A stretch of 64,000 nucleotides of DNA. Source: Rhizophagus irregularis (Eukaryota; Glomeromycota; Glomeromycetes; Glomerales; Glomeraceae). The position numbers were made by a program, and so were the translations under genes. Positions within the stretch are counted from its first letter, which is position 1; each line of letters starts with the position of its first letter. Below the pieces are notes generated by a model. That model had not been told where the DNA came from and did not search any database. It was given only the letters and a program-made list of their open reading frames with translations. This document shows, in pieces, positions 1 to 12,246 of this stretch. The stretch lies in NCBI RefSeq assembly GCF_026210795.1, contig NC_089440.1, positions 2,232,001 through 2,296,000 on the forward strand, in the 5' to 3' direction.

Positions 1-919
1 GCGCAAATATCACTGGCTGGGAAGAGAAAAAGAGATACTTACTTCGGAACTTGCCAGACGATATTGTTCGAAATATATTCAGGAGTCGAATTGAAAACCT
101 AAACTCATCTGATAAAAACTCATTTGACAAGGTGATCGAGACTTTCAAAGACGTGATGCTTGAACATAGACGCCAGATTCGTTACGGCTCCAAAATTGCA
201 CTCAAACACGTTGCTACTGGACGTTTTTTGTCTAGTAAGGATATCAGATATGACACTGGGTCAAAACAACACATAGTTAGTACACAATGGAACTTCTTGT
301 AACGAATATATTTAATCAAATAACGATTAATATTTTACATTTTGTTTCACTGAAAATCTAGGTATTTTGCAACAACTGGCAGCCAGATAGACAAACCGAT
401 TTTTGGATTGTAATTCCACCTCATAAACAATACTGCAAGGTAGGCAATCCGGTAGCGTTTAATTCTGCTATTGGATTGAAACATCAGAAGACTAGTAGAA
501 ATCTGCATTCTCATTCAAACGAGTCACCGAAAACTAAGCAACAAGAAGGTAAATAATCAACGAAATTTTTTTGTTTGAAGTCAAGTAATAAAGACTAATT
601 ATCTTTGCAGTCACTTGTTTTTCGGGCGCCGATAGCAATGACAACTGGCTATTACAACGTCATAGCATCAATAACGATTATGACAATTCAGGACATTGGG
701 TGATTGGTGACACAATTAGTTTGCGCCATGTTAACACAAAAAAATCGCTCTCAAGCCATGATTTCCTATTGGATGATGGAAACCAAGAAGTCACTTGCCA
801 CGCCGATGGCCATGAAGAAAACCATAAGGTAAAGTTTGAGTTGCCCAATGACTATTACAGTAATTTGATCGTTACTGACTGTTTTTAATTCTTAGTGGAT
901 AGTGGAAGTTTTTGAATGA
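1..919 (+). CDS. Gag-like/MIR fusion gene, copy A (5' end outside window)
   Basis: This is the 3' part of a four-exon gene also present at 6181-7452 and 23827-25098. Exons read 1-275, 362-548, 611-828 and 896-919. Every junction is GT-AG and phases match the other two copies (0, 1, 0). The visible part covers the end of the Gag-like region (YLLRNLPDDIVR) and a complete MIR beta-trefoil: GSKIALKH-TGRFLSS (repeat 1), IGLKHQKTSRNLHSH (repeat 2) and GDTISLRHVNTKKSLSSHDF (repeat 3), ending in HADGHEENHK-WIVEVFE and TGA. MIR domains occur in ER O-mannosyltransferases, SDF2 and IP3/ryanodine receptors, but no signal peptide is visible in this family. Two of the three copies are full length and open, so copy A is probably a real gene; its start lies upstream of the window. 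The NSSDKN insertion near residue 35 is copy-specific. Confidence 0.75.
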
Positions 920-2740
920 AAATTACACTGACATAAAATTTACTGACTTCACTATTGGCATGAATATGAAATTTTGCTTGTCATTAAAGTTTTTTTGAAA
1001 ATATTTTTGTATTTATTGCTTCTAATCTTTTACCAGATTAAAATTGGCTAAATAATTTTAATTTGAATGTACAGTAAATAAGCCTATAATTTTATTAAAA
1101 ACAGTAAATTTTATTTGAAATTAAGACACAGCAAGGAGTGAAACATAACTGACTGATGAATTTATTTTCAGTAAAATGGAAGTCAGCAATAATGGTGTAT
1201 TTGTTGAATGATTGTCTAAGTATAGAAAATATGTATAACAAAGAATATATCATTAACAACTCCGTTTTAAAATTAATTTTTAATCATTGCACTCTGACTA
1301 TCATAATTTAGTAAACACAATAATAGTCTATGATCAATTATGTTGTAAAGGATCATTTTAGGGCAAAGAGCAGTGTACTAATTCTTTATATTAAAGGGTA
1401 TATACTAGGTTATAAGTACTACTTTATAATAATAATCTGATTACTGCTATAATCACTGAATATCTCAGATATAATCTGATTGCTGTATCATAACCTAATA
1501 ATCACTTCCTAATCTATTCATTGCCTAATTATTTTGATATAATCTAATTTCAAAATCTGATTATTATACCAATATCCTATTGCTGATTATTTTTTAGTAC
1601 TCTAGCTTATATATGCTACTCAAATTCAAAATTGCCAATTTTAAATCCAAAATCCACAATTCCAAATTCCAAATTATATTGAATTTTAGCAATACTTTGA
1701 TTATTGATTTAGACTTTTTCTGCTATCCTTATTTATATTTTATTATTATCTATTTATAACTCTATAACCTAATAATTGTATTTAACTTATTAGTATTTTG
1801 CATAAATTTATTTATAATATGATGTAACCCTAATTAATCCCAAAGGGTAAAAATGTTTTTTACAAATTACTTTTGATCTATCAGTCTTTTTTATTTTAAT
1901 CAGAGCAATGAAAACTATCAATTAAAAAAAATCATTTAAATTTGATTACTAGATTACAAAATATTATTTTTTGGAGTTTAAATTAATCCAAATTAAATTG
2001 AATTTCAGAGAAAAAGTTTGATTATTGTGAAATACTAATTTAACTTTATAATTTAATTGCAACTATTATTTTACTTATTTGAAACATACTATAATAAACT
2101 AATAGTAAAATAATATTTATAATGGTATAAAAATAGATGATTAAAATGTAGAAGATATTATTTAAGTTATAACTGATTATATTATAGGCTTTTATAGCCT
2201 TTTATTATTTTAGTACTGATTATATATTAATTAACTTCTGAATTCTTATTATTGCCAAAAGCTATTTATATATTATTTGCATTCTTTTTATTAAAAAAAA
2301 TTGTCAAATTGGTATTAAGGGTGCAGTATGTCACGTGATAATTTCATAGTAATTTGATGTGCAAAATTTACATTATATAGTAACACAATTTTCTGTAAAA
2401 TTCAAACTTCTGCAATATCTAACATAAAAGGATAAATTTTATACTGTTAGAAAGCCACGGTTCTGAACTTTCATTTTTTAACTTAAGAAACTGTATTCTT
2501 TAAAAAAAAACTTGGAAAAATCTTCATATAAAGTTACGAATACGAACTATGCTTTAAGCGAATATGAAATCTTAGATTTTATTTATTGCCAATTTGTTGG
2601 CTCGACTCATCTTATAAGTTAGCACATAGACCCATACTAAATAAAATATACATATTTTCACATAAACCCATTTTCAAAATTCATTTTTCTCTTTTATACT
2701 TTTTTATTATTACATTTTACAAAACAAAATACATATTTAT
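920..2740. other. AT-rich intergenic stretch
   Basis: No open frame worth calling is seen. The sequence is very AT-rich. A short degenerate motif around ATAATCTGATT recurs several times between about 1425 and 1570, and AATTCCAAATT-type runs lie near 1625-1680. I see no RNA gene or element with clean ends. Confidence 0.6.
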
Positions 2741-3112
2741 TTATTTTCTATGTACCCAATAATACCATGAATCTTCTATAACTCTAGCTTTTGCTTTAGT
2801 CGTAAGTCTCTCTATAAACACGCTTGCCGATAAGGTTTGGGCGTTCGGTAAAGAATAATGAAGTAAAGTTTTTTATTCTACATAACCACGTACTATTAAA
2901 TCTGCAAGTATATAACCAGAAAATTCTTTTAATTTTCCAAATTTTGGTTTCCGACCACTTTTGTATATTTCTAACTCATTCAAACCTGATTCTCGAATCT
3001 TTTTAGTATTTGATTTACAAAAAACTTCCACTACATCATCTTTAGTAATCTCGTAGTTATTATTACTCATTTCCTCAATGATTTCCAATAAATGGAAACT
3101 TTCTACATGCAA
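2741..3112 (-). pseudogene. RecQ-type helicase remnant (RQC winged-helix region)
   Basis: The minus strand encodes a fragment resembling the RQC domain that follows the helicase core in RecQ proteins. Key stretches are HLLEIIEEM, DDVVEVFCKSNTKKI, ESGLNELEIYKSGRKP and YILADLIVRGYVE. These align by eye with the bacterial RecQ pattern (DVLRGS, FGHDKLSVYGIG, LIAQGLL). The frame is interrupted by one TAA just after RGYVE (about 2870) and then continues in the same frame through SLPNAQTLSASVFIERLT, KAKARVIE and SWYYWVHRK to a stop at 2741-2743. No helicase motifs (DEAH, motif VI) are present, so this is only a C-terminal piece. The single TAA could be a CAA to TAA change. A foldback transposon begins 10 bp beyond its 5' side. 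RQC identity is from memory of the family and unverified. Confidence 0.55.
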
Positions 3113-3121
3113 TTACCAATA

Positions 3122-4248
3122 CAGTGGACATCAAAAAAAACGCCCTAAACTTTTTTAAAATTATTAATTGTTCTTATTAAATCAATTTAAATTCAATTAA
3201 AATAAAATTTAAAACTTAAATAATATATGGTTTGGCCTACTAAAAAACATAAAATTTAATATTAATTTACTAATTAGTTTTTTAATTACATAACATTAAA
3301 TCAAAACAACTTGGTGCATTCACTTTTTAAAATTTTTAAAAAAATCAAAATTTTCACAAAATTATATTATGCTTTTATAATAAAAAAATGTAAAATTAAT
3401 TATTAAATAGCTTAAATTATTAATTAAAATTAAAAAAAGTCAATACTTTTTAGTAATAAATTGATTAATTTATTTAATGAATATAATTAAAAATTACTAT
3501 AAAACATATAGATTTTACAGTTTTTATTATAACAGTTTTTCTTAAACTACATTAAATCAAAAAATTTTATAGTAAAATAATACCCAAAATTAAATTCTCC
3601 TAATTAAGGGGAATTTGCGAAAAAAAAAATGGAGTGCAACGGACCTTTAGATAGTGAGATATTACTTGTTAAAGTATGGCAATGATCTTCATTTTACATA
3701 TAGTGTAAATCTATCTAAAGGTCCGTTGCACTCCATTTTTTTTCGCAAATTCCCCTTAATTGGGAGAATTTAATTTTGGGTATTATTTTACTATAAAATT
3801 TTTTGATTTAATGTAGTTTAAGAAAAACTGTTATAATAAAAACTGTAAAATCTATATGTTTTATAGTAATTTTTAATTATATTCATTAAATAAATTAATC
3901 AATTTATTACTAAAAAGTATTGACTTTTTTTAATTTTAATTAATAATTTAAGCTATTTAATAATTAATTTTACATTTTTTTATTATAAAAGCATAATATA
4001 ATTTTGTGAAAATTTTGATTTTTTTAAAATTTTAAAAAGTGGCAAAAAGAATGTACCAAGTTGTTTTGATTTAATGTTATGTAATTAAAAAACTAATTAG
4101 TAAATTAATATTAAATTTTATGTTTTTTAGTAGGCCAAACCATATATTATTTAAGTTTTAAATTTTATTTTAATTGAATTTAAATTGATTTAATAAGAAC
4201 AATTAATAATTTTAAAAAAGTTTGGTGCGTTTTTTTTGATGTCCACTG
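3122..4248. mobile_element. Foldback element with ~535-bp inverted arms, TA target duplication
   Basis: Left arm 3122-3654 and right arm 3711-4248 are near-perfect reverse complements around a 56-bp loop (3655-3710). The outer ends read CAGTGGACATCAAAAAAAAC, and both are bordered by TA (3120-3121 and 4249-4250). CAGT-starting ends with a TA duplication fit the Tc1/mariner group. No transposase frame exists, so the element is non-autonomous. The inner ends (GGAGTGCAACGGACC) are also well conserved between arms. High arm-to-arm similarity suggests a recent insertion or arm homogenisation. Confidence 0.85.
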
Positions 4249-4250
4249 TA

Positions 4251-5590
4251 TATGGCTAATATATTTGATCAATAAATACAAGTTCAGATATATATAATAT
4301 ATAGTATTTTACTATATAATTTTATTATATCCAGTTAAAGTTGCAAATTCTTAAATACAATTATATTACATTATTTATTTTTATATTACCTTTATTTATA
4401 TAGATTAAATTTTTAGTACTATTGAACATAAATATAATCTTATATAGATTCAAGATTTTGTATTAATTAATTTAATAAATATCACATTAATTATTATTAT
4501 GATGAATCTTCTTTATAATATATTCAAGAATTCTGTTAAAATTAGTAGTAAATATTATTATATCAAAATTGTCAAAATTATTTTTCTATTATTTCATCAT
4601 TTGCATTTTAATTAATTTTAATAATAAAATAATTTCATTATTTTATTATGTTGAAATTATCAAATTATTTTTATTATTTTAGTAATAATCTTTTTATTTT
4701 TAGCAAATTTTATATCCAGTATAATTAATTATAAGAATCAATATAATGAGTTTTTGGTATATTCAGATTTATTATTTTAATAATGACTGTAAAGTCTTAT
4801 ATTTATCAAATAATAAATATTTAATAAATATTAAAATTTTATATTTATTAAACAATAAAAAAGTAAATATTTAATTTAATTATTTATTAAATATTTAATT
4901 TTTTAAATACTTTATTAATATTTTAAATTAGTATTTATAAGTATTTTTTAATATATCTTGCATTTAATAAGTATTATTAATAAATATTTCAATCTCAAAA
5001 ATACTAAAACTATATGAATTAAATATTTAAAGTTTTACATAAATTGAGTTTGAAATAAAAAAAAACTAAAATATAAGAAGTACAATATTAAAAACTTTTT
5101 AAAAATCATGAAAATAGTAATCTCTTTTATTTTCAAATTATATAGAGCCAATAGAGGCAATAAGGTTTATATATTTATTATTTGTAATATTATCTTGAAT
5201 TCCAGTAGCTCTAAAATTAAATACAATGATAATAATAATATTCATTAGTAAAAAATTTTATAATATTTTATAAATATTAATATATAATTAATTATTAATA
5301 ATAGATTAAAAGAAATAAATATTGAAATCCATACTTTTTCCATATTGTAATTAACTTTTAACTACTGATTAAATTCAAAGAATCAATTTTGGTATATTTG
5401 TACTTTCTTCATTCTTTTACATCTATTATTGAGGATTTAATACTTTTTGTTCTTAACATCATGCAAGAAGATCTTATAATTTATTGAAATATTTGAAACT
5501 TGAATTGTATTTAAATGAGTCAAGCAACATTTTAATTATTTTATGGTATGATATATGGTAGGAAAGGATTAATAGAAGAATAATATGTAT
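4251..5590. other. Extremely AT-rich stretch, no gene seen
   Basis: Almost entirely A and T with ATTTATTAAATA-type runs. No coding frame, RNA gene or element with clean ends was found. Confidence 0.6.
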
Positions 5591-6240
5591 CATACTGCCT
5601 CATGAGCTTTCACATTAAGATTATTCGTAGATAAAGCAATATTTTTAATTTTCAAAAAATCTGAAAGTAAATTATGAACAATAAGCACTAATGTTTAAAT
5701 CGGATTAATTGTTCAGTTTATTTAGCACAAACATCAAATTAGCAAGATCATTTTCAGTCATATCGAATATTAGTGAATGTAACGACCTAACTGGAAAATG
5801 TGTAGAGAAAGGATCTTCCACTCTGAAACCTAAGCGGATGTAAGAATACTACTTCTTTGAGAATTGTCAGTAATAAAATAAGAAGGTTGAATAACTGGGA
5901 AAACCATGAAACTGTGATAAAGCTAAAGCAATATGAATCTGCTATTTTTCTTTTTCTGAATAGCTCAGACTCCACTTTCTTCAAAGAGAAATTGGTGGCA
6001 AAATATCCATAAAGGAGCTTTATTTATCTGAAAATTGATTACGTGAGAAATCTATGCAAGCGCACATGACCGCACTGTTAACGATCATTTCTAAAATCGC
6101 TGCAATATCACATGTTAGGGCGTTAATAACTATTTAATTATTTAATTTAAGAAAAAAATTAAGTACACTACGTTTTAATAATGGGCGACTTACCGCCTCG
6201 ATACGATGGTACTCTTCATCCGGAAGTATGGGTTCAGGAC
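5590..6240 (+). repeat. Segmental duplication copy 1 (upstream flank of MIR gene B)
   Basis: This upstream flank matches 9170-10200 in order. Shared blocks are the CTGAAAGTAAATTATGAAC-like stretch, GAACAATAARCACTAAYGTT, AAAATAAGAAGGTTGA followed by TGAAACTG-GATAAAGCTAAAG, then the upstream element and the first ~115 bp of the gene. The copies differ by many substitutions and by extra sequence in copy 2. Confidence 0.7.
6106..6125 (+). promoter_or_regulatory. Conserved upstream element of the MIR gene family
   Basis: TATCACATGTTAGGGCGTTA ends 55 bp before the ATG at 6181. The same 20 bp occurs before copy C (23761-23780), and a two-mismatch version lies before the fragment at 10087. Sequence between element and ATG is much less conserved, which suggests a selected promoter or 5' UTR element. 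A GACCGCACTG block (about 6068) also precedes it; copy C has GACAGCACTG (about 23748). Its function is inferred from conservation only. Confidence 0.55.
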
Positions 6241-7452
6241 TTGCGTTTCTTTTGTGCTCTCCGGGGTATCCACGATCAAGCCACTGTTCTGAGTATTGCA
6301 ATTCTAAGAATAGATCATAATATTCTAATCCCTAGAGACATCGACTCATTTAATTCGCTTGTCAGTGTTCTCAAAGACCATGTCACTCATTCTGTATTCC
6401 GTGCTGTTTCTCTTGAGAAACTTAATAAATTAAAATGTGAGAGTAATGGAGATATATCTAAATTTATTGCGAAGTTCACTTCCCTCAGTAGCAACGCAAA
6501 CATCACCGACCAGGAAGAGAAAAAGAGTTACCTACTTCGAAACATGCCAAACGATATTGTTCGGGATGTCCTCAGGAGCCGAATTGAAAAATTAAATTCA
6601 TTTGATAAGGTAATCGAAACTTTCAAAGACGTGATGCTTGAACATAGACGACAGGTTCGCTACGGCTCCAAAATTGCACTCAAACATGTTGTTACTGGAC
6701 GTTTTTTGTCGTGTATAAAAGGTATGAGATATGATACCGGGTTCAAACAGCATATGGTTAGTACATAATGAAATGTCTATAGAAAATTACATTAATATAC
6801 TTTTTTGGTTAATTAACTTGTTTCACGAAAAATCCAGGCATTTTGTAACAGTTGGCAACCAGATAAACTACAAGATCTTTGGATTGTAATCCCAGCTTGT
6901 GAACAACATGTCAAATCGGGCAATCCGGTACCATTCAATTCTGTTATTGGATTGAAACATCAACAGTCAGGTCTAAATCTGCATTCTCATGATATAGATT
7001 CACCACCAACTAAGTCACCAGTAACTAAACAACAAGAAGGTAAATAATCAACGAAAATTTTTCAGTGTGAAGTAAATTAATAAATGACGAGATGAAATTT
7101 TTATATTATAGTTACCTGTTATGGAAGAGTAATGGAATGGAATGGTCACGATGGCCCTCCAGACGTTAACGACAACTGGCTACTACAGCGCCATAGCACA
7201 ACCTCCAATTATGACAATTCAGGATATTGGGAAGTTGGTGACATAATTAGTCTGCGACATACTAACACAAAAAGGTCGCTTTCGAGCCATGATTTCATGA
7301 TGAATAATGGATTCCAAGAAGTCACTTGTCACGCCGATGGCCATGAAGAAAACCATAAGGTAAGGTTAAGTTTTAGTTATCCAATAATATATGATCAATT
7401 ACGATAATTTGATCGTTTTTATTCATAGTGGTGCGTGGAAGTTCTTGAATAA
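6181..7452 (+). CDS. Gag-like/MIR fusion protein, copy B (complete, 4 exons)
   Basis: Exons 6181-6756, 6838-7039, 7112-7359 and 7429-7452 give a 349-residue protein; all introns are GT-AG and 69-81 bp. Residues 1-158 resemble a retrotransposon Gag/capsid domain: PPRYDGTLHPEVWVQDLRFF at the start, a phenylalanine-rich middle, SKFIAKFTSLS, then SYLLRNMPNDI, which parallels the Gag 'FLRGLP' motif. Residues 161-349 form a MIR beta-trefoil with three repeats: GSKIALKHVVTGRFL (~162), IGLKHQQSGLNLHSH (~229) and GDIISLRHTNTKRSLSSHDF (~302). The chain ends KWCVEVLE. Each repeat falls in its own exon. No signal peptide or membrane segment is seen, so a cytosolic protein is likely. The ATG is chosen because copies B and C agree from it and the upstream element precedes it. 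Function is unknown; a domesticated Gag joined to a MIR domain is an inference. Confidence 0.8.
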
Positions 7453-8311
7453 AAATTATGAACATAATTCTCCCGTTTTTATATATTATTTTATAAGGAA
7501 AAAATATTAATGAAGTCATAAAGTTAAAAGAACAAAATACATTAGTATTTTGTACATAATTAAAATATGGATGACGAGCCAGATTAATTTCCTACTCATT
7601 GCGGTAACACCCATCATATTTTAATAACCATTGTTTGCTTTTGCGTAACAATTTGCCAGAGGTAAAAAGACAAATTAATATGCTTTCGGCTCGCAACTAA
7701 AAATTCTGTAGCAGTTTAAGTTAGATTTTAGCATTAAAAGTTTAATAATCAATATCGCATTTTCATTTACATAGAGTTTGAGAATAATTTTTATAGAAAA
7801 GAATAAAATATAACGTGAAAGTTTTTCTAAATTACATGTTTAACATGAAAATATAAATTATAACTTTCGAAACTGTTTAATTATTCATAAAATCAAAATT
7901 ATTATTATTTATCCACAATTCATTCATTACAATGAATTTAATGACCTAGGATAGTAAGGAGATGCGTTTGCTTATTAATGTAAATATATTTAGCTTTTTA
8001 TTATTTATTTAAAAATGATTTTATAAATAGGCTAATAATCGTTTTTGTTAATAAAAAATAAAAGTAAACCAACTTATTGGTAGAATCTTTTCTTTAAAAA
8101 AACATTTTATGGAAAAATTGAAAATTTGAAAATTTTCTTCTTTTACTCTTTTTTTAGACAGGTTCATATGTAGGTTGACTTCTAAATAAAAGAAAAAACG
8201 ATTTTATCAATAATCGTTTTATTTACCAATAAAAAAAAAGATTTTATTGATAAAATGTATCGTTTTTCTCTAATTTTATATGTCATACTGTATTTTTGAT
8301 CTTTACTCTCG

Positions 8312-8424
8312 CAAAAGTATCATTCTTGATAGACATGAGGTATTATTCTTGATAGATTTTACTGTAAAAATATATTATGCATATCAAGATTCTCCTGCAT
8401 ATCTATCAAGAATGATATTTTTGC
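8312..8424. repeat. Inverted repeat (23-bp arms)
   Basis: GCAAAAGTATCATTCTTGAT at 8312 is mirrored by the reverse complement ending GATATTTTTGC at 8424; the loop is about 67 bp. Part of the arm (TATTCTTGATAGA) also recurs inside the loop. No target duplication is evident, so it may be a MITE relic or a plain hairpin. Confidence 0.5.
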
Positions 8425-8841
8425 ATCGGCCTGACCGATCCTTAATTAAAGGCAATAATCAGTAGATTTTCAAAAAATCGATTTTTAACCTATTTCGATT
8501 TGTGATATTCACGGTCTATCAATGTTCTAAAAGACAACGAAAATTTGCTTTGTGACGAGAGTAGTAAACTAAGTTTTGTCCAAATAATGGAATTCATTGT
8601 ATCCTTTCTCACAATGAGCCAGGAATTAAAATTTGGTGAATTGTTAATGACTTTGTAAGATGTTACATATTTGCTATATTAATAACAATTAAGGTAATTT
8701 ATCATTTACAGAATACTATTATATGAATTTTTCGAATCAGTAATTATGAATAAATAAACTATTGAAAATCATAGTTTCGTCTTCCAGAACTTCTATTATT
8801 GGGTTCTAATCTCTGTTCTAGTTTTATTTATTTATGTTAAT

Positions 8842-8913
8842 TTCTTAAACAATTATGCTAAACTAATTGTTAAATTTTTCTTAAACAATTATGCTAAACT
8901 AATTGTTAAATTT
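8842..8913 (+). repeat. 36-bp tandem duplication
   Basis: Two consecutive copies (8842-8877, 8878-8913) of a unit starting TTCTTAAACAATTATGC. The unit itself contains the palindrome-like pair TTAAACAATT and AATTGTTAAA. Confidence 0.85.
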
Positions 8914-9644
8914 TATCACTATGCAAATTATTAACACTTTCACTATTAAATAAGCCTTTAAAAAATTTTCTACACTCTAAGCTTTAAATAATTGGTAAAA
9001 AGTATATTATTTAAGGTATAAAATTTTAACGTAATTTGGTTTGCTTTAATTACTAATGATAGGCCTTATGTAAAAATAGTGCAACATTTGATATGCTCTC
9101 AAGAAATCTTTATAATCTATCAAAGGCTTTATGCATATCACAAAGTTCATATTGCAATTTAAATTGTATTAAACTGCCTCACTATTAATTGTCAAAAAAA
9201 CTGTTTGAACAAATCTGAAGTTTAATTACGAACAATTAACACTAACGTTCAAATAGAATTAAGTTTTCTGTTACTTCCTTTGCTTAGCTAAATCATCCTA
9301 AAATTATTAGAAAATTTAATGGCTCAGCGGGAAAATATTGTGAAAAACATTGCTATAAGATATAAGGATTTCGCTTTGGAATCCTCAGTGGATGTTGTTT
9401 ATGTGGAAGAGATAGCAGAATATTTCATTCAGTTGAAAATTATTTTGGTAAAATAAGAAGGTTGACTAGCTAGGAAAACTGTGAAACTGAGATAAAGCTA
9501 AAGTACTACTTTTCTTTCTCTAATTCTTTCTTGTCTACTTCTATTGTAAAAGACTTATCTTACTTATCTCTGCATTCTTCAAGAAGAACTATTATTATCA
9601 ATTAGTGTAATACGGTAGTAAAATTGCTTGTGTTGGCAAGAATA

Positions 9645-9929
9645 TCTATAAAGGTACTTTATTTGTAACCATTTAAAATTAATGTCTGGAATTTAGATTC
9701 CACTTAAGTATAACAAGCTTTTAATAATGCGTAATATATGATTAGTTTTATATCATCGAACTTTATTAATATCAAGTTAGCATTATCTATAAAGCGTACT
9801 TTATTCGTAACCATTTAAAATTAATGTCTGGAATTTAGATTCCACTGGAAGTATAACAAGCTTTTAATAATGCATAATATATGATTAGTTTTATATCATC
9901 GAACTTTATTAATATCAAGTTAGCATTAT
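9645..9929 (+). repeat. 141-bp tandem duplication
   Basis: Units 9645-9785 and 9786-9929 each start TCTATAAAG and contain AATGTCTGGAATTTAGATTC and ATATCATCGAACTTTATTAA. Only a few bases differ, which points to a recent local duplication. Confidence 0.9.
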
Positions 9930-10014
9930 GTAAGTCTATTTAAATTCTAAACATTAAATGCCTGCCTATATGATATATTTTTTCTACTGATTTGTGTAAT
10001 ATAAATTACTGCAT

Positions 10015-10034
10015 TATCATATGTTAGAGCGTTA
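10015..10034 (+). promoter_or_regulatory. Vestigial copy of the MIR-family upstream element
   Basis: TATCATATGTTAGAGCGTTA has two mismatches to the element at 6106 and 23761. It ends 45 bp before the position matching the ATG, close to the spacing in the two full-length genes. Confidence 0.5.
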
Positions 10035-10086
10035 AGAACTATATAATTAAGAAAAATTTAGCCACATGAAGTTATAATAATGAATA

Positions 10087-10203
10087 GAGAATTTACCGCT
10101 TCGATATGATGAAACTATTCAGCCGGAAGTATGGGTTCAAGGCTTACATTTCTTTTGTGCTCTCTGGGGTATCCACGATAAAACCACTGTTCTCACTGGT
10201 TAA
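10087..10203 (+). pseudogene. 5' fragment of the Gag-like/MIR gene
   Basis: The frame starting 10087 reads LRYDETIQPEVWVQGLHFF and CALWGIHDKTTVL. These match residues 5-40 of copies B and C before the similarity ends at a TAA (10201-10203). The ATG-equivalent (10080) is now out of frame with this stretch. What follows is repeat DNA, so the rest of the gene was lost or never copied. Confidence 0.8.
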
Positions 10204-10222
10204 AATCAATTCTATCGGATAC

Positions 10223-10356
10223 ATATCAGGTACCTATATATTAGTGGCTAATCAGATAAACATCAGTATTTTTATATATCAGGTACCCGATAACTAAGCT
10301 ATTAATCACTGATATTGTATATCGGGCATTAATCTATCTTACACATATCAGGTACC
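10223..10356 (+). repeat. Three copies of ATATCAGGTACC
   Basis: The 12-bp word occurs at 10223-10234, 10276-10287 and 10345-10356 in a region with related CAGTATTTTTATATATC and TGATATTGTATATCGGG words. This looks like a small degenerate minisatellite. Confidence 0.6.
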
Positions 10357-11530
10357 CAATATGTAAATTTTAATACGTAAGATTTTTATTTTGTATAACA
10401 TATTGTATTATATATAATCCGTTTCAACTAAAATTTTTCATTTTTTAGATAACTTTTATAAATAATTTTCTAAGAAAGTTTAAAAGTCTATTTGAATAAT
10501 ATTTAATAGGGATTTTATTTAAGAAACTTTTAGATAGATTTTTTTTAAGAAATTTTTTAAGAGTCCGTTTGGAAAAATTATTTTTTTAACTAAGAGGATC
10601 ATTTAGAGCATTTTTGATAGAGAATTTTTTAAAGATTTGTTTGGAGAGATTATTTTTGAGAATTTTTTAACTAAAAGGACCATTTGAAACATTTTTTGAT
10701 AGAGAATTTTCTAAGAGTTCGTTTAGGAAAATTATTTTTTGTATTTTTTAATTAGGGGGATTGTTTAGGGCATTTTAGAATTTTCTAAGAATTCGTTTGG
10801 AGAGATTGTTTTTGAGAATTTTTTAACTAAAGGGAACGTTTGAAACATTATTGATAAAGAATTTTCTAAGAATTCATTTGGAAAATAGTTTTTTGAGAAT
10901 TTTTTAACTAAAAGGATCATTTGGGCATTTTTTGATTAAGAATTTTCTAAGAGTTCGTTTAGGGAAATTATTTTTTGAATTTTTTGATTAAGGGGATCGT
11001 TTAGGGCATTTTTTGATTGAGAATTTTCTAAGAGTTCGTTTAGGAAGATTATTTTTGAGAATTTTTTAACTAAAAGGACCGTTAGAATATTTTTTAATAG
11101 AGAATTTTTTTAATAGAGAATTTTCTAAGAGTTTGTTTGGAAAAAATATTTTTTGAGAATTTTTTAACTGAAGGTAGTATCATTTGATAGAGAAATTTCT
11201 AAAAGTTCATTTAGAAAAATTATTTTTTGTATTTTTTAATTAAAGGAATCGCTTAGGACATTTTTGATAGAGAATTTTCTAATGATTTGTTTGGAGATAT
11301 TGTTTTTGAGAATTTTTTAACTAAAAGGATCATTTATGACATTTTTTGATTGAGAATTTTCTAAGAGTTCGTTAGGAAAATTATTTTTTAAATTTTTTAA
11401 TTAAGGGATCATTTAGGGGCGTGCCAGAAATTACGTGATTTAGTGGGTGGGTGGGGGTCAGGTCCTGCAATCAGGTGTCACAATATACCTTTTATGGTAA
11501 TAGTATATTTTTTATAGTAAAAATATATAA

Positions 11531-12045
11531 TTTGTTTATTAAGAAGCTTTTTTTGCAATTATCTCACCATCTAAAAGTCCAATTTTAATGAATTTTTTTT
11601 TGTTTTATAAAGTATAAAGAGAGCTACAAAATAAAAAAAAGTTTATGCAAATTGAATTATTGAATAGTAAAATAATTGTATTATAATATATATGTAATAT
11701 ATAGTAATTTATTTATTAAAAAGCTTTTTTGCAATTAACTTACTATATAGTAGTTCAATTTTAATGAATTTTTTTTTGTTTTGTAAAGCATAAAGAGGTC
11801 TACAAAACAAAAAAAAAAGTTTATGCAAATTGGATTATTGGATAGTGAAATAATTGTATTATAATATATATAATATATGGTAATTTATTTATTAACAAGC
11901 TTTTTGCAATTATTTCACCATCTAGCAGTCCAATTTCAATGAATTTTTTTTTATTTTATAAAGCATAAATGGGGCTGCAAAACAAAAAAAAGTTTATGCA
12001 AATTGGATTATTAGATAGCAAACTAATTGTATTATAATATATATA
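11531..12045 (+). repeat. Three ~176-bp tandem units inside the Harbinger-like element
   Basis: Units begin near 11531, 11708 and 11884. Each has AAGCTTTTTTGCAATT, a CCAATTTYAATGAATTTTTT stretch, AAAGTTTATGCAAATTGGAT and ATTGTATTATAATATATAT. Confidence 0.8.
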
Positions 12046-12061
12046 TTAATATAATATATTA

Positions 12062-12246
12062 CAGTTGTCCTCCCTTATAGTCATCTCCTGTATAATCACA
12101 ACTCCCTTATAAGCACATTTACATTAATCCCAAGTTACTAATAAACTTATTAAAAAACCTTCCCTTTAATCACATCATATATAATTTTTATAGTCATACC
12201 ATTTTTTTATGGTCCCGAAGGATGTGATTATATGGGAGGATGACTG
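12062..12246. mobile_element. pogo/Tigger-like MITE nested in the Harbinger-like element
   Basis: The element is 185 bp. Its left end CAGTTGTCCTCCCTTATAGT and reverse-complemented right end CAGTCATCCTCCCATATAAT are flanked by TA on both sides (12060-12061 and 12247-12248). CAGT-starting ends with a TA duplication and TATARTCAC subterminal repeats fit pogo/Tigger. Related TATAGTCAC sequence recurs at 52056. Confidence 0.8.

Larger units (their letters stand above)
7453..9169. other. AT-rich intergenic region with short repeats
   Basis: No supportable gene. Hairpin-like ATTTTATYRATAA-CGTTTT motifs lie at about 8195-8270. An inverted repeat and a 36-bp tandem duplication are listed separately. 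Confidence 0.55.
9170..10200 (+). repeat. Segmental duplication copy 2 (flank of the MIR fragment)
   Basis: Colinear with 5590-6240, including the AAAATAAGAAGGTTGA block (about 9452) and the upstream element. It is longer because a tandemly duplicated 141-bp segment lies inside it. Confidence 0.7.
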
